Notes under the pieces: model-generated
Seen by the model: only the letters and a program-made list of their open reading frames with translations
Databases searched by the model: none
Told to the model about the DNA's origin: nothing
Origin: Turritopsis dohrnii
Taxonomy: Eukaryota; Cnidaria; Hydrozoa; Anthoathecata; Oceaniidae
DNA length: 64,000 bases
Reading direction: 5' to 3'
Assembly (NCBI GenBank): GCA_027922465.2
Contig: BQMF02000179.1
Location: 434,001-498,000, forward strand
Program-made: the position numbers and the translations under genes
Shown here: piece after piece, positions 20,955 to 34,200 of the stretch
Layout of the letters: each line of letters opens with the position of its first letter
How positions within the stretch are numbered: the first letter of the stretch is position 1

Positions 20955-21668
20955 TCAACTAATTTTCTTGAATAGATAAAAAAGGGATTCCTTTTGAAGT
21001 TTAAATGACCGCTTGGCTTTGGGCTTAACAACACTCTCTTGCACCATACTCTCTGTTATAGGATGACCATCAATAGTAATGAAATGTCCTTCAAGTGTCT
21101 CCAACGAATTATCAAATTTTCCATCATGCCATACATGTGACAATTGGAACTTTGGATCAAGGTATAACATTCTGGCATCAAAATGTGCATCAGAAACAAG
21201 AAAATAGCCGCCTTTTTTAAGGTACTTTGAGCAGGATTTGGTGACAATCCCTGCACTAAGAGACATGACAAGATCAAAGCCACCACTCTTTTCACCAAAG
21301 TTACCTTCAAAGTTTCTGCAAATAAACTTAATATTCGATTCACCAGGATATTCTTTGTTCTGGGAGATCCATTCTAATACCCTTTTATCTGTAAAGCAGT
21401 TTTTGATCTTGCTGTAATTATCTATATACACTACGGTTGAAAAGACTAATGATGCTGTAATGTGTCGATGACAACCAGGATAAAGGACTTTAACAGGGTT
21501 AACTATTTCTTTCGTTGCTCGGAAAATGGGCCAATGAAAATCATTGATGCCTTGTTTATAACTTTTGAAATATGCGCTTAACTCTATTGATCCAGATTTC
21601 CTTACTTTTTTTTGTAAGGGTTCACTTTTCCTTGTTGCTGACACAATTTTTTGTTTTCTTTTACTCAT
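20955..21668 (-). CDS. Putative SAM-dependent methyltransferase-fold protein, intronless
   Basis: 237 codons from ATG (21668) to a stop at 20955. In-frame codons continue upstream but lack an ATG. A good splice-acceptor-like TTTTATTTTTTAG ends about 50 bp upstream, so a 5'-UTR intron or trans-splice site is likely. The N-terminal 25 residues are Lys/Arg-rich, possibly nuclear. Then SAYFKSYKQG..WPIFRATKEI (31-55), VLYPGCHRHITASLVF (61-76, in the place of the SAM-binding first strand), VVYIDN with acidic D83, FDLVMSLSAG (131-140) and LKKGGYFLVSDAHFDA (150-165). This motif order matches a small Rossmann-type family common in bacteria. No substrate can be named. No introns in the coding region and a bacterial-type architecture suggest transfer. 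It is divergent from the Maf gene. Confidence 0.65.
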   Translation of the reverse strand: MSKRKQKIVSATRKSEPLQKKVRKSGSIELSAYFKSYKQGINDFHWPIFRATKEIVNPVKVLYPGCHRHITASLVFSTVVYIDNYSKIKNCFTDKRVLEWISQNKEYPGESNIKFICRNFEGNFGEKSGGFDLVMSLSAGIVTKSCSKYLKKGGYFLVSDAHFDARMLYLDPKFQLSHVWHDGKFDNSLETLEGHFITIDGHPITESMVQESVVKPKAKRSFKLQKESLFYLFKKIS

Positions 21669-22935
21669 AATTTCGATAACACAAGTGTATACAAGGAGTA
21701 GGTAATCATTTAGCCTAAAAAATAAAATAGTTAATTGATAGTAACTTGAAAATATCAATTGTGATATTATAATCAAAGTTAAAAAGTAAAATATGAATTC
21801 TCAGAGGTCAAAATTTTAGTAATTCTAGTTTGTAGTAATCTGACTTTCAAAAGTTTATCACATTTCTACTGTAACCATCAGTATAAAAAATTGATATAGA
21901 AACTCATTATACTGGTGATAACAAAAGAAATGTTGAAACATGTTTGAGAAAAAAGTTTAATCAAACAGAAAACCTTTATCTCATGAAATGTTTTAAAGGG
22001 ATTCCTGCGTCCAAAAGGGATGATAGAACTCGCAAAGTTGTTTAAGAACTCTTTTTACAGTTTTTGAAAATTCTGTTTCCTTGGGCAGATATTCCAATTT
22101 AAAAATCATCAAATTATGCAACGCATAATTATGATGTAATTAGAGAGTATTTTGTTAGTGCGTTTAACTTCTGAATTAGTATATACATACTATGACTTGA
22201 TTCTTCCATCAATCAACTCAGAGTGGAAACCCTTACTCCATAATTAACTTACAAAGATGTAATATTAATCATATATAAAGTTATTGCAATGAGAAGTGCT
22301 AGCTACTATCTTATTACATCACAATGTATTGCATAAATTAAATTTCTTTTGACTATGTGCAGAGCAAAGTTGGATGGAGTAGTGAAGTGATAGATTCATT
22401 GCAGGAACGTAGCAAGACATTTTGAGTTTAATTTCAACATGATTTTCAATTTTCAGGAAAGGCAAAAACAAATTCCTCATAATTGGCAAAAAAGTTGGCT
22501 CAAGCCCCCAATTGCACGTCCTTGCATTGTAAGTTCAATTCTTATATAATCCATTGAATTTGATTGTTTGAAACTTTTCTAATTTGGTAGCTAAAGGTTG
22601 GATGAATAAGCACTCGTGATTTCAATGAATTACTTGAAATAACCTAAAAATTAAAAAAAGAAAAGAAAAGAAAAAAATCACACCCCCGCGAGCCAGCGTA
22701 TCCTGAGCTCATAACAATATCCTGCACTATAATAACCCGTATTTCTTTAGTGAAGTATCAAAGTAGGCACATCGGATCTTAATTGGATAAGTGAGCTAGC
22801 AAATGGCTAGATTAACACTGTCTTTAGTAAATCTTTCTTCTTGCTGAGTTGGCACTGACAAGAGCCTGACTCAGCCCAAAGCTGTTCTAGTAAACAAATG
22901 CATGTGGGTTTATATTTTTATAAAACGAAATTACT
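21669..22935. promoter_or_regulatory. Divergent intergenic region between methyltransferase-like and Maf genes
   Basis: 1.27 kb separating two head-to-head starts. Contains a short dispersed repeat at about 22400-22520 and two Maf-type binding words near the Maf start (listed separately). No exon recognised. Confidence 0.5.
22842..22875 (+). promoter_or_regulatory. Two MARE/ARE-like sites upstream of Maf gene
   Basis: TGCTGAGTTGGCA at 22842-22854 matches the palindromic Maf recognition element TGCTGACTCAGCA at 10 of 13 positions. TGACTCAGC at 22867-22875 is a perfect CNC-small Maf/antioxidant response core (TGACNNNGC). They lie 61-94 bp before the start codon, a position suited to autoregulation, which is known for vertebrate small Maf genes. 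Confidence 0.5.
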
Positions 22936-23970
22936 ATGTCTTCTAAACCTGAAAACACTCTGAATACAAGTAAAAAGATTCCTGCAGATGCTCAAGAGTT
23001 GATAAAAGAAATTATTGCAGCGAATTTAAAATCAGTATCCCGCAGTAATAAAACGTCTTTACCAACGTTTGTAACATCGATTGGAAATAAAAGAGATTTT
23101 CAAACTGCCATTGGTCATCATACTAATACTCCACCCCAACGTACCGTTCTGCGTGTACCTAGCCATATTCAGGACCATTCAGTTGGATTGCCTTCATCTT
23201 CAAAGGAAATTAAAGGAAATTTTGAAGAGATTGGTGTTAAAATAGGTGACATTTCTTCTTCTGAAGAACCCCTACATATTGTTGACGTAAACACAACAGA
23301 AAAAGTCATTATAAATCCAGCAGTGCAATCAGTACAAGAGGAAGTTGAAGAGAGTATCACTCAAGAGCAAGTGGCGATGCCTTTGCCCATTCCAGGAACC
23401 CAAAACTTCGTAATAACCGAAGTAAAGTCATCAACAGATAGTCAACAAATTGTATTAACTGAAGAGGAGTTGGCTGAAATGCCTGTTAAGGACTTAAATT
23501 CATTATTACGTGGTCTTCCAGAAACAGAAGTCTTAAAGTTGAAGCAAAGAAGAAGAACTATAAAAAATCGAGGCTATGCACAAACAAGTCGCACCAAGAG
23601 AACTACACAGAAGAGTACTCTTGAAAGTGAAAAAAGTGGTTTAGAGCTTGAATTGAGTCAGTTAGCCCGAGAAAATGAGGTTCTTCGGCGTGAAAGGGAT
23701 GAGGCCAGGATAAAACTTGAAGCATTTGAAAGATTTGCTGGCATGAGTGGAATTGTTTTAATGTCTAGTGAGAACACTGATTACAAAGAAGCACCAGGAC
23801 CTATCAACGTCATTGCAGGAAGCAATAACATTCAAGTCAGTCTACCAAATAGAAAGAATGATAACATTATTGTTAGCAGTAACAATAATGACAGATATGT
23901 TACAAGGATGATTAATGAAACTGTCACTGCTGCAATGGTACCTGATAATGACATTCCACCTAATGCATGA
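22936..23970 (+). CDS. Maf-family bZIP transcription factor
   Basis: 344 codons in one exon, ATG to TGA. Residues 174-200 form the Maf extended homology region ([20 protein letters not shown]). The basic region has [17 protein letters not shown] (203-219); NRGYAQ is diagnostic for Maf. The leucine zipper runs with heptads L229, L236, L243, L250, A257, F264. The Ser-Cys of the canonical NRGYAQSCR is Thr-Ser here, so the redox-sensitive Cys is missing. The 173-residue N-terminus is acidic and Ser/Thr/Gln-rich and could act in transactivation. The 75-residue tail is Asn-rich. It binds DNA as a homodimer or with CNC/AP-1 partners in the nucleus. It is longer than vertebrate small Mafs (about 150-160 aa) and has no obvious large-Maf activation domain, so the orthology class is open. 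Confidence 0.95.
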   Translation: MSSKPENTLNTSKKIPADAQELIKEIIAANLKSVSRSNKTSLPTFVTSIGNKRDFQTAIGHHTNTPPQRTVLRVPSHIQDHSVGLPSSSKEIKGNFEEIGVKIGDISSSEEPLHIVDVNTTEKVIINPAVQSVQEEVEESITQEQVAMPLPIPGTQNFVITEVKSSTDSQQIVLTEEELAEMPVKDLNSLLRGLPETEVLKLKQRRRTIKNRGYAQTSRTKRTTQKSTLESEKSGLELELSQLARENEVLRRERDEARIKLEAFERFAGMSGIVLMSSENTDYKEAPGPINVIAGSNNIQVSLPNRKNDNIIVSSNNNDRYVTRMINETVTAAMVPDNDIPPNA

Positions 23971-25339
23971 TCATGACAGGAAACTAACAGTGTTTTGAAA
24001 GTCCAAAGTGGAGAAGGATGTGGTAGTTTGTAAGCAGATAGAAAATAATTCTTGAATTCATACTAAAACATCTGGGGTTCAGCTTTTTAGTGAGAATTAG
24101 CTTCATAAAAGAAACAATTGAAGATTATAATTGAACTTTTTACTATTGGTATTGGAATTGAACATTAAAACATCAGCTATGTTATTATCGAAGGGTTTGT
24201 GTATATATCCATCATAACACTCAAGTATAATGGAATAATGTGTTAATTTCACAAATGCATTTTACATTATAATAGAAGATTTCATCTTTAATGTAATGTA
24301 TATATATGTAACTGATTTCAAAGAATATGAAGTGATACTGAGAGATTTCGGTGAGGTATTGTTGATTTTTCTGGTTTATTTGTTTGCCTTCTTTTGGTTG
24401 TAAGTTGCGAAAGCAGAGTAGGTCATAGTGGACACAGGCAACATAACAACACTTTTACAACTCATTAGTTAACCCTTTTTATTTTCAGTGTAAGGTCAAC
24501 TTAAGTATGTGCCTATATAATGAATATAACTGATTCGAATAAAGGAGGGGAAATTCAAATAACCAAGTAAGTAAATAACTCAAGTAAGCATAACATTAAA
24601 ATATACACTGGTATGCTTGTTTAGAAGGTTCTGGAAGTGCAAGGTAGCTATTCACGTTTAAATCCCTGCAATAAAGTCAACAATTTTGGCACTGAACCAA
24701 ACAATTAGGATATTCGAATCAGAAATTTAACTTTTCCCATGACAATTCTCATTTTCCCATGACAATTCTCATTTTTTCTCATTTTTGGTATATAATGAAA
24801 TCATTGCAACAGTATTCTTGCTCAAAAAAACAGGCAAGAAATTTGGATGTCACCGAAGGCCTTGAAAAGTTGTATACAAGATTTTTTGTTGTTCTAACAT
24901 CTTGATACATTTTTTATATGTTTTCAATTGTGAATTAAGAAAAACAGTGGAGCTTAGAAACCTCACACTTCTATCTACTCATGAAAAAATTTTGATTTCA
25001 TTCCTTTTTCCGCAATAGCGAGAAAACCGTCGGACTGTACGACGAATGGAATAACATTCGTCATTACTACCTAAGACCTCATCCTTTCTAATCTTTTTCA
25101 GTACGCATGGTTCATCAATGAATAGATGTTATCACAGCATGTTCATAAAAGTCTGGGTACGAGTTAAATCTATTGCTCCAATTTCCTCAACAATAACATC
25201 TTATCATACTTTAATAGTTTTCTTTATCAACTGGCTCAGCATGACATTGCAAAACACTGAACTGCCAGAATTGATCAGTTTTTATATAAATACCTATTGG
25301 TGATTAAACCAATTACACGCTTTTTTCTTTATAAGAGTA
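23971..25339. other. 3' flank of Maf gene; no gene recognised
   Basis: AT-rich DNA. A CCCATGACAATTCTCATTTT unit is duplicated at about 24735-24775. No exon with coding character was seen. Confidence 0.45.
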
Positions 25340-26215
25340 TCTATATATTAATACCCGATTCTCCGTCTGTCTGTCTGTTTGTTTGTTTGTTTGTTTGTAA
25401 GTCACGCAAAATGGTAGATTGAGTTGTGAGCGAAATTATTTCTTTTTTTGTGTGCGACGTGAGTTCGAAGCAAATACATTGCAACCCCAATCGAACGTGA
25501 CTTTTTTTGGCTGATGAACTAATAGGAATAACGTTTTGTTTTTATTATTATTGTTAGTTTTATATTCCAAGGACTGCGTTGACTACGTTGGCTTTGGAAA
25601 CAATACATCAACTAAATACAAAGAAACTAACTGATTAAACAGTTTGGACAAAAAGTAGCAGTGGCAGAACGTGGCAGCATGTTTGCCAGTGTATCCTAAC
25701 GTATCTTTGCCTGACTGTCTGAGAGGGGTAAACCTTTTTTTCGAGCAATCAAAATGTTTAAAAACCGATATGTAAAAAAAGAGTATCATGAAACAAAATA
25801 TTTTTTTGCTTTTCTTTTAATAATTTAATTACTTTTTTTTTATTGTTATGCCCTTCAGATCGAACGTTTTTTTATTCACTTTATTCATTTAGCACGTGCC
25901 TTTTTTTCTCTCCTCCCGTGTGATCTTTTTAAGAAGAGAAACCATTTCCCCCTTACGTTTGATAGCACCCATGTTAGAGCGCGTAACTTTTTTTTTAAAA
26001 CAAAAGCTAATAAAAAGTTGAAGTTTTCTCTCTCTACGTTTTGAGTGTATTGTTACACTGATAAAAGATTGGTTTTACCAGAGGTCGTGACTTCGAATCT
26101 GCTTCTGGTTGAACACAAGTTGTACGAGCTGTTTATAAGGAAATTTGACGTTTATTGATACAGTGATACAGAGCAGGTGGACATGGGCGGCGAGCGACGC
26201 CGCCTTGGCGGCTAG
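25340..26215 (+). mobile_element. Solo Helitron (non-autonomous)
   Basis: Starts TCTATATATTAATACCCGAT after host A (25339) and ends GCCGCCTTGGCGGCTAG before host T (26216): the TC start, hairpin and CTAG end with A|T target that define Helitrons. 876 bp, same family as the 14.5-18.8 kb array, opposite orientation. A CTGT/TTTG microsatellite sits just inside the 5' end. No Rep/helicase coding sequence. Confidence 0.92.
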
Positions 26216-28258
26216 TCTTCTATAAGAATACCAGGGTGACAATCGCCAATTAGGTTGGCTGGCGTTTTGACGGAACGAGGTTCATCATGCCCCATAAAAA
26301 CAAGCACAACAAATAATTCATCAGGAAGGCGCGCTAAGAAAAGCTTTTTTATGAATTACCTCACGATAGTTCCCTTTTGTTTCTGGTAATTATTAGTTCT
26401 TAATAGATAGCGAGTCATCATGAGTCATCATGAAATCAGCATTTCATAAAACCACTTACTAGTTACAAAACTAATGTTGCTTTAATCGTTCGAATTTCTA
26501 CATTTCTATAATTACGATTCTTATAGGGCATCCAGTTATATGAAAGTACCTTGAAGTTGGTACTTCGAGATAAAGCTTGCTGCTACACGAGGAGATAGAC
26601 TAACAGTATTTTCAAGTCATCACAAACATCTTACTTAGTGCTAGCATTAAATCAACAACACTTCTTGCCTTTACTCAAAAAAAATTTACATCTAGTCGAT
26701 GTAAGATGATGTTCTCTTAGCCTCGGGCTCTTTGAATGAAAGCAAAGTTCTTTTATGATGCATTTTCTTTCATGTATAAAAAATAAAACCACTAATATGT
26801 ACGACAGGAAAAATATTTGGTTTCTAGAAGAAATACAAGTCTCATTCATCTTCAATAGTTGAGAATATAACTAACCTCGTCTCCAAGCCTTTATTTCCTT
26901 GTTAACATATTGGATGACATACCTTATCAAACGTCTCTGCTGCCTTCCCATAAAACAGGAAGGCATAGAGTCTCGGAACGAGGTTGCTGCGATCACAAGT
27001 AAACAACAACAATTGTCGAGGTAGCGGAGAAACCTAGGAGAAGAATCCATGTATCATAACTCAACAAGGATCTATTACATAATTTCTTCTCCTTTTCGTG
27101 CTCTCCATCGTAGGACACTTAAATCTACAGGTACCTCGTCAAAAAGACAAAAAAAATATCAACTGAAATTTCAATTTTTAAATAAAAAAAATTCTTCTAA
27201 TTCAAATATTAATATATTGGTAAACACAGATAAATACGTCGAACATCTCGGTTAAGCACAGTAGACCTTCGGCGAATTTCTGTTTAAATATCGTGAACCA
27301 ATTATCACGTGTGGTCTCGTTTCTATGAATTTTGTTACTCAACTAATTTCGGAAGCAGTTAACTTAGAAATAGTCACACTTGTCAGAAATCTAAAAAGAT
27401 GCAGTTGGAGAGAATCCACTCTATAATGATATTTAAACAGAACATCGTCGTATTCTTGCAGTTCTCGATGTTACGATGTTAAAGTTCGATAAGACCGAAA
27501 AGAAAACGCAAATTCATGTTGAAACTGATCGCTAATACTGAGTCTATCGCGTAGATTACTTGAAATCGAGTGAATTTAAGATTCTGCACGACCAACACAT
27601 AGAGCAAATTTGTTCGTGCGAAAGAGTTAAAGTATAAAGCTTTTGTTGACACTTTTTTTTATGTTGGTATCAATATGAAGCCATAGAGGTAAAAATTTAC
27701 ATTTTGTAAGTTAAAAACAGCGGGGAGGGGATTATTTGAGATACATATGCTTTCAGTTATATGAGAATTCATCTCCCTAGCTGGATCTACCAAATCCATT
27801 CTGTTCCAGCTTTCTACGTTGAGTCAGACTGCCGTGACATTTACCGATACGTGTCCGATGTATTACCGTCGTATTATAGAAGCACCGATTCTCCCTCTAC
27901 AAAACAAATCGGATAAATCGGAAATACGTTTCCACACGAGCTGATCGTCTGAATAGCTCACAAAACATTGATAGATTAAGTAATATTATACAACCGCCAC
28001 AATACAAGTCAAAAAAACATGATAAGAAATGTCTGAGCATATGATGAATGAACAAAACCTTCAGGCTGTCAGGGCGTTAACGGCCTCTACTGTTAACTAA
28101 GCAAAACAAAACAATTCAAATGTGAAGGTTACTTTGGTAAAGTCGAAAAACAGGTATTCGTTATACTTTATCTTTAAAAGTTTTATAAACGAGTGATCAT
28201 TATTCTCATATTACTGATAACGCCTTTGCCCTCATCAAACGCCAAAGCTAAGGCACAC
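26216..28258. other. Downstream of Elongin A gene; MITE remnant and no gene
   Basis: At about 26874-26988 a short element begins AACCTCGTCTCC and ends CTCGGAACGAGGTT. It resembles the AACCTCGTTCCCAGG-type foldback repeats I know from cnidarian genomes. The rest shows no recognisable exon. Confidence 0.45.
26874..26988. repeat. Short TIR repeat, AACCTCGT...ACGAGGTT
   Basis: Imperfect inverted termini about 115 bp apart. A related CGGAACGAGGTT word is also at 26264-26275. Target duplication not resolved. Confidence 0.45.
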
Positions 28259-31200
28259 TTAAGAACCAGTAAACTCTAAGCTGTCAAGAAATCAAGTGAA
28301 ACACTTTCAGAATGATCTCAAAAAGTAGAAGAAAGTAAACTGAAAACGTACTTTTGTTTCTGTAACAGTTTTAACGCCGCTGTCATCATAGGCTTCTTCA
28401 CTGCAACACAATCAGAGATAATTATGAGTAATTGTGAAGAGATGGAAAAGTTTATCAGCCATATTCACATAATCTGTGAGTCGGTAACACAAAAAAAATT
28501 AATTACTTGAACTTTTTCTAACTGTTTTAACTTAACCGTAGAGGCAAATCTCTACTAACTGATTATAAAAACGTTTTAAAAAGCATTTAAATGACCAAAG
28601 CTTCAAAAAAAGTTTCAAAAGCAGAGTGGAAAAAACCTGTCAATATTGGTACCTGGTTTCTTGACAGCTTTTGGTAAAAGGTGTGATGGTCCATGACCTC
28701 CCAATTCCATCTTGCGTTTCTTGAAAGATGATGGTCCATCTTGATGTTGATTGGTTATCGACAAACTGGTGGGAGGTCTGAAAGCACATCGTTCACGACG
28801 AGGGACATTGGTGAAAGGTACAACACTTTCTGCTGCAGCTCTTTGATCTTTTTCCAATCGATCTGAAAAAAAATTACTGAAGATAATAAGTCATAATAAG
28901 TTATTATAACATATCATAACAACTTGATAATCGAAATCCTGCCATACTTGTTAACTCAATAACCGTCTTCTTTAGCAAAAGAAAACAAAAGACATTATAA
29001 TCAACACCATACCACGAAGTTCTTTTTTCTTCTCGCCGATACTATCTAATCCTGTTCCATGTCTCTTTTGTTTCCTTAACATCTGTGCACTGGGTTTAGG
29101 CGAACCGGAAATGTACGCCAACTTGACCGAACGCTCTGGTAGCTTGGCAGCTTGAGATTCTGTGATTTTCGAGCTCAACCTCTTCAGCCTAAATTCCCTT
29201 TCATCGGATAGCCTCTAGATGTAACAAAAACAATAATAAAGAAATATATAGTTGCTTAGCAGTATAATTTACCACAGCATCAATTCGCATTTTAAGTTTA
29301 CATAACAAGAATGTTGGATAAAAGTACATTTCAATATGTAAAATCAAATGTAACTTATAACATTTATCAATGAGTAATATGTTTGAATACCATCAATGAG
29401 AGTGCTCGACAAGAAGGAGCATAATATACATTTATTCAAAATTTCATTTTTTGCAGAACTTAAAGTTTCATGCGTACAATCATCAGCCGCATAAAAATGA
29501 TCTAAACGATGAACTTCAGATTGTATCTCTGAAGTGATCGTAAACATTGCGTAAATTGCAGCAAAGAAAATAACATTTGTGATAACATTTAATCACAATT
29601 TCTAGTTTTAACAACATCAATTGAAATTCTCGTTTCCTTTGGTTGGATAGCCAGTTTTAAAAAAAAACTACTAAATCTTGATCTGACTTTGCTGGCTACA
29701 AAAAAACGTCAAGAGCATTAAGTCTAGAAGATTGAGTGGGATCATAGCAGGTTTGCTTACCTTATATGCATCCCTCCATTGTTCTCCATCCTTAAGATTT
29801 AATTTCATACCCTTGAAATCGTGTTGACAATGTCTCTTCCACAGGTCATCAGAATCTTCTATGAAATGCTTCAAAAACATGATAAATACCAAATTGAAAT
29901 AGATGGTATAATGCAAGACACTGCTCAGAAGATGGATTCAAAACGAATTTAATTAAATGAAATGTCAAAACTCAGTATGGTAGAAAAGTTACAGGCTGTG
30001 GTTGAGTATTCAAAGGAGATTGACCAAAATATTTTCTTTAAAACATTTTAACAATTCTTAAAGTTTTTGAAATTTACCGGATTATAGTACTCTAATCTTT
30101 CAAGTTGTTGAGGTGAACATCTAAATATAAAAAGGTTCATTTTCATTTTCAATATTCTTTATTTGTTACCATTTTTTGGTATATTCGAGATGATTTTATT
30201 TCTCCTATAGTTACAAATTTTATACTGTGTGAAAAATGCAACTTTAAAATATATATAAAAAAAGATTCAAGGTAATACAAATAACTGACACCTTTTAATC
30301 TCTTAAGAATGATAATACTCTATAATGCTCTTTCTTACTTGGTTAGAAGTGGTTCAAGGACAAAATAAGGAACTCCTCCAGTTTCATACAAGGCTAAAAT
30401 TAGAATTTATTAGAATAAGTTACAGGAACTTACAGCAACATTCTGCTATTTAGAATACACTTAGAAATTCAAATCCAAGCAGTATAAAAACCAAACTTCT
30501 TTACTAATGTAATTAATCAATTAAATGCACAAATGCACAAATAAGCACAACTTGTAAGTCAATCTTGAGAGGGAAACCTGCCCTTGAGAGTCCAACAGTG
30601 CACAATTTTCTATTCATTGAAAGGCTCTTTTAAAATATTATTGAAAAATGTACCACTTTTCAAATGCACTAATCGTACAGTCATTGTTCATGGGCTTGTA
30701 CCATGAGATTTTCATGGAGTGATTGGAAAGATGTAAAAAGCATGGAAGGTTAGTTTCTCCACAATACTTTCTAAAGAATTTAAAGCATGGTTCCCATTGA
30801 GTGCAAAACATTGATCACAATGATAAGCATATGTATGGTTGTACTAGTGTCTTTTGCCCCTACATTGTACTGTTCACACTTAGATAGCTTTGCGATTATC
30901 TGTTGCTTATTTTCAAACAAGATTCGCAAAAATGCGACTATATATTTCCCCAAAGTTATTGTGTGTACATTGATAACCATAAGGAAAATGTATCATTCAA
31001 TAATGACAATGGTATAACTAACATCAACCTGATACTCAGATAAAAATGTTGCCCATACTAATTAGGGTGGAATAATACCACAAAAGAACTTATTTTGAAC
31101 TTACTATAAAAGGAACATGTTCATGGTCAAATGATAAGGTTTCTCTTATAAATGACTGAGAAGTTACTATGCGCATAGTTAAAAATTTATAAAACCTAAA

Positions 31201-34200
31201 TGTGACCAATTTTTCCTAAATGTGTAAGGAAATTTCATCATAATAAACAATGTATTTCAACAGAACACTTGCCTTTTGTAACTCGAATAAATCTTAAACT
31301 AGCATGTAGCTTTAGCTAAAAATGCCCCCGCGCTCAAGCATTCCAATTTGTACAGACAGCAAGCTATACATTAACAGCGGAAACCAAAACAAGTTTTTGG
31401 CCGAAAAAAGAATGTTTGGGTTGATTTGGGACCTGATATGAGGCAAAGTTATATGCTTAAATATTTCCACAAAATCAGTTTTCGGCATTTCAAAACCAAC
31501 TTGCAATATGCAAACCAAATAGATCTACACTTAAACAGATGAAAATATGCACAAAGCTTTGTTACTTTTTGTGATTTCTTAGGTCTAAGTTACACTGCTG
31601 CTAATATACCTTTCAAAAAGTGTAAATAAGGCTTAACAAGTAATATCAGAAAGTATTTGCTACAAACAAGAGAAATGTGTGAATTGAAACCATGGATACA
31701 TATTTTATAACTTTTATAATTAAAAAAAGATTTGTTAAAAACATTCTGTAAGAGCCAAAAAAAAAAAAAAACTTTTTCAAAAAAAAAATTAAAGCGAAAA
31801 ATCCATTGTGTTTCAAACTTTGATTTAAAACAAAAAATAGCCAAAGTTTACATAAAAAAACCAAGAAAAAAATATATAGGTTTTATTGATCATGATCACA
31901 CTAGGTTTGGAAGACAGTCAAAGAAGAAAAACACGAAGAACGACAATTTGTAATATGGCTTTCTTGTATACACAGAAATCCAATTAAAATCTTTTGAAAG
32001 CAAGATCCACCAAAAATCAGTGCATTAAACAAAATTATTGAAAGAAAAATTTAGAGTTAAAATATATACAAAAATAAAATGTATGGTTGGCAAAATTTCG
32101 GATTTCAAGCTGTGCTTCAAAATCCTTGTCGTTCACTTCACTAAAACAACACAAAAGTAACACAAAAAATGTCTAAGACATTTTAGCATACAATCTTCCT
32201 AAATAACATAGTATATAATAATAATAAATTAGGAAAGAGATACGAAAAAACATTCTGTCTCTCCCACTTACAGTACCATGCATGCTTTGAAACGGGAAAA
32301 AAGCAAAGTCAGCTAATAATTGTATTCCACCATGTAACGTCAACACGAAAGTTGGAGGATGAAGATGATGATGATGATGAAGAACAAAATCGGAAACTGA
32401 CATTCGCCTATCTCGTGAAACTACTATGCCTCCTCGCTCGCTGTGGGGGCAATTATACAATCAAATTCATATGCAGGTGTACAAAAGAAGAAAAGAAAAT
32501 TGTCAATAGTATTAAAAATACTGGGGTAGACATATGTAAGCACTATCAAAAGCAATCAAAATCTCTTCTACAAACAAATATATTATGTGAAGCATTTCAT
32601 GTTAGCAAAGAAGAGTTTTTCAAAAATAAGATGAGCTTTAAGTGACATTTTATAAAATCAAATTCAAATACTTTTTTTCTTCGTGAAACTTTCTCCCCAT
32701 AAAGTATTCAGAATAAACGTCTATGATTCAAAAAATATGTTCAAAACCCATTATTTATTATATTATAATGTATATAATAAAAGCAATATTCATAAATCCC
32801 GAATGGAAAACAACAGATTTTGATAGTGAAAATACACATCCATAACCAAATCACTACATAGCTGAAAGTAGAAGTTTGTGTTCTGGGTTGATTTAACTTA
32901 CAGACTGTTATGTTAGATTGTTGTTGGAGCTCCCGAGTTTCACACAAAACACGCGCCAGAAGTCCACGTTGCTTTACTCAATGTATTAAACACAGGCTAC
33001 GAGAAATACAAAGATAAAACTATACACAAACATAATCAAATTAAACCCAAACATAAATTCTACATAAAATATACTTACTAAATCACTGTAAAAAATCACT
33101 CCCACGGCAACCACCAAACACTGACACAACAGATAATAACGCAACACTAACACACAAACACATACGCTATATATATACAAAGGAGAAACGAATACTCAAG
33201 AGAGAAACAAATAAACGATAATGCGTGACTAAACGATAACTGCAAAAGAAAGTTAATAAAACAAAGAAACGAATAACGACTAAATGCACGCACGAGTGAA
33301 TGACAAACCAACATTGACACAATTAACAAGTAAAAAACATGATGAACTAACATGAAATAACACCGCGAAGGAGCACAAATGTCACGAGCATGTGCTGCCT
33401 ACACACGGCAGTAACATTATGGCTTCCCTCGAGGTGCTTACCAAGCACCTAGAAATATTTTTCACAACAAATTTATATCCAATATAATACTATATTTTCT
33501 AAATAGTTTGATTTAAGCTGAGCTTATGCGTTGTTTTCAACCAGTAAAACAAGTTTGGTCACTGGGCGTTTAAAGCGTTGCCCATTACCGTTTCTCACTA
33601 CTACAGTTCGAACAATACCATTTTTGTCAGGAAAGACTTCTTCAACCAAAAACAACTTCCAATCGTTTCGTATTTGTGTTTCGTTCAACAGGACGACGTC
33701 ACCAACCTTGAATGAGCGAGTTTTGTGTTGCCATTTGTTTCGTTTTTGAAGTGTTTGTAAGTACTCTCTACGCCACCTCGACCAAAATTCGTTTAGAAGA
33801 TGCTGGACACGTCGCCAACGTTTTCGACTGTACACTGCGGTTGCATCAAACACACCTGCGGGCGGTGCTACGACGTGTGATTTCATTGTCAATAGATTTG
33901 AAGGCGCCAAGGGTAGTAGACTGTTTGGGTCACTCAATGTATCAGTCGTTAGTGGCCTAGAGTTAATAATTGCTTCCACTTCCGTCATGTAGGTTCTGAA
34001 TGACTCGTCATTGAGGCTGTGACCGTGCGTTAACATTTGGGAGCTTAGAATAGTTCTGACTGTTCGTATCTGACGCTCCCATACACCGCCAAAATGGCTA
34101 GCTGACGGAGGATTCCTTTTCCATGTGATCCAATCACCTCCGTGCATTTGTAGAAACGTCGTGATCTTTTCGTTATCGAGTTCGTTAATGGCGTCTTGTA

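Noticed and set aside
8771..21668. DUF262 and methyltransferase-like genes as one restriction-modification system
   Set aside because: They are 11 kb apart on opposite strands with transposons between. No sequence evidence links them, and co-function would be speculation.
32986..33353. Open frames within 32986-33353 and identical ones at 35928-36295
   Set aside because: They lie wholly inside the two LTRs and are hydrophobic chance translations of AT-rich DNA.
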